Positions 59,965-64,000 of a stretch of DNA of 64,000 nt are shown here, piece after piece. The DNA is from Rhodanobacter sp. MP7CTX1. GTDB lineage: Bacteria > Pseudomonadota > Gammaproteobacteria > Xanthomonadales > Rhodanobacteraceae. How positions within the stretch are numbered: the stretch's first letter is position 1; every line of letters starts with the position of its first letter. The notes under the pieces were generated by a model that had not been told where the DNA came from, did not search any database, and was given only the letters and a program-made list of their open reading frames with translations. The DNA lies in contig NZ_JACHCN010000018.1 of NCBI RefSeq assembly GCF_014205795.1, positions 1 through 64,000 on the forward strand. Direction: 5' to 3'. A program made the translations under genes and the position numbers.

Positions 59965-60131
59965 CGACACCTTTTCGCGATGGAGGCGGCCTCGCCCGTT
60001 TCCTCAATCGGGCGAGGACGGCGATGTCCTTTCGCCGTGCTCGCCACTGTTCTTGCTACCAGGCCGAACTGACCCTACGCATAAATATGCGTGCACTCAG
60101 TTCGTGTCGGGCGTTATGCGCTGCGCCGAGA
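59965..60131. repeat. Direct repeat E, copy 1 (gene end plus downstream hairpins)
   Basis: Corresponds to 63837-64000: gacaccttttcgcgatggag, ttcgccgtgctcgccactgt, tcttgctaccaggccgaact and ttatgcgctgcgccgaga are shared. Covers the last 11 codons of the gene at 60097 and about 130 bp beyond its stop, with hairpins (cctcgcccg/cgggcgagg; acgcat/atgcgt). Confidence 0.8.
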
Positions 60132-60744
60132 CGGTGCCGGTGACACTTCCCAACACCGTCGTGCCGTTTACGCCAAACTGAGTGATCACGAACGTACCCG
60201 AGTAGGAGTTGCCGCTGCGATCCAGTTGAAGCTGTTCGCGGACATTGCCCGGCCCGACGAAGACCGTTCCGGTGGGATCCCAGGCTAGCGTGTAGTGATT
60301 GAGCTTGTAGCCATAGACACTGGTGTGCCTGAACGTTCCCATGCAGAAACTGCCGCTCGGCGGTGCCCGTCCGGAATTCATGATTTCGGTGCCGTCGGCG
60401 TGCCAGGTCACGAAGCCCGCATCCAGTTGGGCGCCGTCAGGGATGCCGGGATTACCCTTCGACGTGAAAGTGACTTGCCACAAGCCTGTAATCGGCTCGA
60501 GCAATTGCAGCGGGTTCACGGCACTTGCCGCGGCACTATTGGCGGCTGCGGAGGCTTGGGTGGCCGCCGAGGCCTCGACTACCGCCGCCGCCGCGCTGTT
60601 CGGCAAGGTGCGTGGCAACGACCAATGGAACGAGCTGGGCGTGCGGTAGTCGGGGATGCCGCAGGCATTCGCCTTGGTGGAAAGCGTGACGGCGGACACT
60701 CCCAACGCAGTGATGACGATGGCTGTTTGCAAACGTGTATTCAT
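60097..60744 (-). CDS. Secreted hypothetical protein
   Basis: 215 residues, Shine-Dalgarno GGGAG. Signal peptide (IVITALGVSAVTLSTKANA), an Ala-rich helical stretch (60-80), then a beta-rich domain with ITGLWQVTFTSKG, FVTWHADGTEIMNSG, GTFRHTSVYGYKLNHYTLAWD, NSYSGTFVITQFG, a lipocalin-like succession of strands. Divergent from the large regulator at 60923. A paralogue begins at the window's right edge. Confidence 0.75.
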   Translation of the reverse strand: MNTRLQTAIVITALGVSAVTLSTKANACGIPDYRTPSSFHWSLPRTLPNSAAAAVVEASAATQASAAANSAAASAVNPLQLLEPITGLWQVTFTSKGNPGIPDGAQLDAGFVTWHADGTEIMNSGRAPPSGSFCMGTFRHTSVYGYKLNHYTLAWDPTGTVFVGPGNVREQLQLDRSGNSYSGTFVITQFGVNGTTVLGSVTGTVSAQRITPDTN

Positions 60745-60922
60745 GGCAGGTCTCCCATTTGGATGCAGATGACCCGTCGCCGGTCCTGCAGAGCCGGCGG
60801 CGACTCGCTGAGGAGCATGCTATTCACCGAGCCAGGAGTCATGAGGACGCTGTGGGGAAATTGTGATAAATCCCGTCCAAAACGCTTGAGCGGGCGATAC
60901 TGATCGGTGTGATAATGCGGCG
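60745..60922. promoter_or_regulatory. Divergent promoter region
   Basis: 178 bp between the secreted protein and the regulator. On the plus strand TTGAGC (60886-60891) and GATAAT (60911-60916) are 19 bp apart, a weak promoter that would place transcription start at or near the GTG at 60923. No clear operator was seen. Confidence 0.4.
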
Positions 60923-63424
60923 GTGGGCACCGGTAAACCTCCAGGACGTGCTGCACCAGCCGGCGTGTTTTCCTTCGCCGACGTGCAGGTGGATGTCGGT
61001 GCGCATCGTCTGACCCGCGGCGGAACGGAAGTCGGTCTTGAGCCCAAGGCGTTTGCGGTACTGCTCGAATTTCTGGCCTATCCGGATCAGATGCTCAGCC
61101 GCGACCAGCTCCTCGATGCAGTTTGGGGCCATGCCTATGTCACGCAGGGAACGCTCAATCGCCTCGTCGCCCAGTTACGACGCGCATTGGGCGACGACAT
61201 CAAGGCGCCACGCTACATCCAGACCGTGCACGGGTTGGGTTACCGCTTCATAGCACCATTGACCAACACGTTGAGCGCAGCACCGCCCGCGTCGAGTTTT
61301 GCGCCGACCGTGTTGAGTTTTGCTCCGCCGGTGCAAGCACGCTTGCCTGAGCGCACCGGCACGTTGATCGGGCGTGAGCGAGCGATCGTCGAACTCAGGG
61401 AATTGCTCGGCAATGCACGTCTGGTCACGGTAACCGGACCGGGCGGCATCGGAAAGACGCAAGCCGCGCTGGAAGCCGCGCGTGTGTGCACGCAAGCATT
61501 TCCGGATGGGATCTGGTTGTTCGACTTCACCCCTTACACGGACGGTGAAAAGTTGGCGCGCACCCTGGCACATGCGTTCGGTATCCGCGATGCGCTTGAC
61601 GCAGACAATCTCCTCGAAAGGCTGGTCGAGGTGCTGCGAACGCGCCGCGTTCTGCTGCTGCTCGACAACTGCGAGCGGGTGGCCGAACCTCTCAGCCATC
61701 TGGTTGCGTCTTTGCTATCCCTTTGTGAAGAGCTGCGCGTGCTGGTGACCAGTCAGCAGTGTTTGCATTGCGCGGGCGAAACGATTTATTCACTGCTTCC
61801 TTTGGAAGCGCCGGTGTCGGGGAATTGGGCAAGCGCCGACGAAATCGCGCTTCTGGGCATGGTGCCTGCCGTGCAACTGTTGCTGGTGCGGTCGCGTTCG
61901 CTGGCTTCGGGATTCACGCTGACGCCGACGAATGCCGGCGCCATAGTCGAGCTGTGCCGCCGCCTGGATGGCTTGCCGCTCGCGCTGGAATTGGCCGCCG
62001 TGCGACTGCGCCTGTTGAGTCCCGAGCAATTGCTGCTACGCATACAGGATCGTTTCCAGTGGTTGGCGGATGCGCCTGCGGGACGAACGGCCCACCACCA
62101 GACACTGGGCACACTGATCGACTGGAGTTTTGCGTTGCTGTCGGAGCGGGAGCAGATACTGCTGTGCGCCCTGGGCGTGTTCGCCGGCGGCTGGACCCTG
62201 TATGGCGCCACGGCCATCGGCGCGGCTTTCGAACTTGACGGTGAACACACGCTGGATCTGCTGGGCGGACTCGTTGACAAGTCGTTGGTCGCGGTCGATG
62301 CCAGCATCAGTCCGCCGCGTTACAGCCTGCTCGACAGCGTGCGATTGTTTGCGCTGGCGCGCCTCGGCAAAAGCGATGACGAGGCGCGTGTCAGGCGCGC
62401 GCACCTGGCGTATTGCATCGATTTCACCGCCCGCGTGGATGCGGAACTACGCGGTGAACGTCAGCAACTTTGGGTCGAGCGTACGTTGCGCGAACAGGCA
62501 AACCTGCAGGCGGCATTCGACTACGCACTGGCGCAGGCGGATCTCGCCGATGACACGATGATCCTCTGCGCCAATCTGTGCTGGTACTTCAGAGTACAAG
62601 GTGAGTATTACCACGCAAGCCATTGGCTGGACCTGGCACTACAGGTATCGCATACGCAGACTTTGCATCGTGCGCGTGCGCTCATCGCCAATGGCATGAC
62701 CTATCAAGCTCGGCAGATACACACACGCGCCGTCCTGCTGCTTCAGGAAGGCATCGCGCTGGCCACGCAGTTTGGCGACGATGTGCTCGCCGCGTCAGGC
62801 CAGGCTGCGCTTGCGTTCGTACTTGCAGGCTGCGGTGACTTCGACGGCTCAGATCGTTGCGTGTTGGCCGCGCTGTCCGTCGCAAAAAAATACAGCTCAA
62901 ACTGGTTGCGCTCAATGGCGCTGTTGGGCCGTGGCATTGCATGTGCGATGCGCGGTCAGCATCGCGATGCGGAAGCGTGGTTGAGCGAAGCCGCCGAACT
63001 GACGTCATCGCCTGGCGATGACATTTTTCAGCACGCTTACGTGTCGGTCAATCGCGGATTGCAGAGGTACCAACTCAATGATGTACGCGGTGCAGCTCAG
63101 GACTTCTTGCGCAATCTCGAGCTGTTCATCGGGTTGCAGCACCGACGTGGCATTGCCGGTTGTGTTGAAGGCGCGGCGTATCTGGTACTCAAGCAAGGCG
63201 ATGCCGACTGCGCTGTGCGGCTGCTTGCCGCTGCCGCGCGCGTGCGCGACCTGACCGGTTCGCCACTGTTCACGCAATGGCACGCTGTTCATGCCGAGGC
63301 CGAAGTCAGTGCGCGTGAAGTCCTCGGCATTGCCTTCACTGCTGTCCATAAGCTGGGTGCCGCCGCGCGGTTCGAGGATGTGGTCGAGCAGACGCGAACG
63401 TTGTTGGCCGAACTCGCCGCATGA
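60923..63424 (+). CDS. Winged-helix transcriptional regulator with AAA/NB-ARC-type ATPase and helical repeats
   Basis: 833 residues from GTG (other GTG starts follow). Residues about 15-110 are an OmpR/CadC-type winged helix (VDVGAHRLTRGGTEVGLEPK, VWGHAYVTQGTLNRLVAQLRRAL, VHGLGYRFIAP). Residues about 140-420 hold a P-loop (TVTGPGGIGKTQ), Walker B LLLLDNCERV, and GLPLALELAAVRL, as in NB-ARC/STAND ATPases. The rest is helical TPR-like. One-component signal-transducing regulator; effector unknown. Divergent from the secreted protein at 60097, its likely target. Confidence 0.9.
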   Translation: MGTGKPPGRAAPAGVFSFADVQVDVGAHRLTRGGTEVGLEPKAFAVLLEFLAYPDQMLSRDQLLDAVWGHAYVTQGTLNRLVAQLRRALGDDIKAPRYIQTVHGLGYRFIAPLTNTLSAAPPASSFAPTVLSFAPPVQARLPERTGTLIGRERAIVELRELLGNARLVTVTGPGGIGKTQAALEAARVCTQAFPDGIWLFDFTPYTDGEKLARTLAHAFGIRDALDADNLLERLVEVLRTRRVLLLLDNCERVAEPLSHLVASLLSLCEELRVLVTSQQCLHCAGETIYSLLPLEAPVSGNWASADEIALLGMVPAVQLLLVRSRSLASGFTLTPTNAGAIVELCRRLDGLPLALELAAVRLRLLSPEQLLLRIQDRFQWLADAPAGRTAHHQTLGTLIDWSFALLSEREQILLCALGVFAGGWTLYGATAIGAAFELDGEHTLDLLGGLVDKSLVAVDASISPPRYSLLDSVRLFALARLGKSDDEARVRRAHLAYCIDFTARVDAELRGERQQLWVERTLREQANLQAAFDYALAQADLADDTMILCANLCWYFRVQGEYYHASHWLDLALQVSHTQTLHRARALIANGMTYQARQIHTRAVLLLQEGIALATQFGDDVLAASGQAALAFVLAGCGDFDGSDRCVLAALSVAKKYSSNWLRSMALLGRGIACAMRGQHRDAEAWLSEAAELTSSPGDDIFQHAYVSVNRGLQRYQLNDVRGAAQDFLRNLELFIGLQHRRGIAGCVEGAAYLVLKQGDADCAVRLLAAAARVRDLTGSPLFTQWHAVHAEAEVSAREVLGIAFTAVHKLGAAARFEDVVEQTRTLLAELAA

Positions 63425-63429
63425 TCGCC

Positions 63430-63777
63430 GCGCTCAGAGAGAAACAACCCCGCCGGATCGTACTTCCGGCGCGAGTTCTCCAGGCGCGCGCGTGTGACGG
63501 CATCATGCGTTTGCACATGCCAGTCGCCAACTTCACCGGCGAAATTCACCTGCATTCCGTCACACGCCCAGGGCGCAAACGAAGACCGCAGTCCGCGCAC
63601 CCACTCGCGTACCTCGGTGAAGTTTTTCGCTGCGGGGGTATGGCCGATCGTGTTGATGAAAAAAGCCGCATCATTGTGCACGAACGCGCTGGCATCGGCC
63701 GGTAGGAAGCGACCGCACCTCCCAGATGGTGCACGTGCACTTGGCACAAGGGATCGGGCGGCGTGGCAGTGTTTGGG
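63430..63777 (-). pseudogene. C-terminal relic of an FAD-linked (BBE-type) oxidoreductase, frameshifted
   Basis: Reading the minus strand, PPDPLCQVHVHHLGGAV is followed, after a one-base loss near 63704, by LPADASAFVHNDAAFFINTI, then a region holding GMQVNFAGEVGD and finally RRKYDPAGLFLSER. This is the berberine-bridge-enzyme C-terminal pattern (HHxGGAVxRxPxDATAF, then YDPxNLF). The N-terminal FAD domain is missing; the sequence upstream is repeat E. Tail-to-tail with the regulator gene. Confidence 0.65.
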
Positions 63778-63836
63778 ACAAGCTACCTCCGCCCCCTTGC
63801 AGTTCACCGTTTGGCCTGATGCCACACATTGGCCCC

Positions 63837-64000
63837 GACACCTTTTCGCGATGGAGACAGACTCCCCCGTCTCCTCTACCGCGAGCACGGCGATTTCCTT
63901 TCGCCGTGCTCGCCACTGTTCTTGCTACCAGGCCGAACTGATCATACGGACAAATATCCCCACACTCAGTTCGAGTCGGGTGTTATGCGCTGCGCCGAGA
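63837..64000. repeat. Direct repeat E, copy 2 (to the right edge)
   Basis: Same unit as 59965-60131, with a stronger hairpin gcgagcacggcga/tcgccgtgctcgc and a ggagac/gtctcc hairpin. Continues past the window. Confidence 0.8.
63966..64000 (-). CDS. C-terminal end of a paralogue of the secreted protein at 60097 (runs off the right edge)
   Basis: The last codons read SAQRITPDSN then stop, against SAQRITPDTN in the gene at 60097, in the same frame and orientation and followed by the same downstream repeat. The remainder lies outside the window. Confidence 0.7.
   Translation of the reverse strand, partial: SAQRITPDSN

Noticed and set aside
59718..60047. Minus-strand open frame containing EETGEAASIAKRCR, and the similar one at 63289-63888
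   Set aside because: The similar peptides arise from repeat E (hairpin DNA). Neither has a Shine-Dalgarno or coding composition through the shared part; only the BBE-like segment at 63430-63777 looks protein-derived.

Overview
The window is chromosomal DNA of a high-GC gammaproteobacterium. Gene content and order point to the Xanthomonadales, most likely a Rhodanobacter/Dyella-like genus (inference from synteny and protein character; no database search was possible). Support comes from the tRNA-Tyr/Gly/Thr-tuf cluster, the ychF-pth-rplY-prs-ispE-lolB block divergent from hemA-prfA, a DUF3619-like/DUF3106 sigma-factor operon, and REP-type palindromes together with a REP-associated tyrosine transposase.

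Layout. 1-6.1 kb: EF-Tu (partial), three tRNAs behind one strong promoter, a hotdog thioesterase, a GNAT, then ychF, pth, rplY, prs and tRNA-Gln. 6.2-12.7 kb: an unusual GNAT-IspE fusion, lolB and a TPR lipoprotein, facing hemA and prfA. 12.7-24.7 kb: a SPINDLY-type O-GlcNAc transferase homologue, PPK2, acylphosphatase, a thioredoxin-like protein, a YihY-family protein, WrbA-DUF2069, a thioesterase/acyl-CoA dehydrogenase pair, a one-domain asparaginase-like protein, SufT and a family-9 glycosyltransferase. 24.8-29.6 kb: a proton-translocating transhydrogenase whose genes are split by an opposed sigma-factor operon. 29.7-42.1 kb: cytidine deaminase, nitroreductase, Xni-like nuclease, NUDIX, a TMEM43-like/MBL-hydrolase pair, gamma-glutamyltransferase, ferredoxin, coaD, rsmD, then ftsY, an AsmA-like gene, mutY and yggX.

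From tRNA-Phe (42.17 kb) to the right end the character changes. Coding is sparse, genes are short and mostly unrelated, and repeats, relics and mobile elements are common: a RAYT with flanking inverted repeats, a decayed RAYT tail, an intact IS4-family element, a probable phage terminase fragment, a frameshifted FAD-oxidoreductase tail, and several unnamed intergenic repeat families present in two or three copies. Inside this region is a coherent cluster: a secreted FG-GAP protein, an OmpR-type response regulator, a large secreted sedolisin (S53) peptidase with a similar FG-GAP tail, and a divergent hybrid histidine kinase. It looks like a self-regulated secretion/proteolysis module. The right end carries a large winged-helix/ATPase regulator divergent from a small secreted protein, whose last codons and downstream hairpins are repeated at the window edge, which shows that a second paralogue lies just outside.

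No CRISPR array, rRNA operon or riboswitch was recognised. Start sites were chosen from Shine-Dalgarno spacing and conserved N-termini, and are noted where uncertain.
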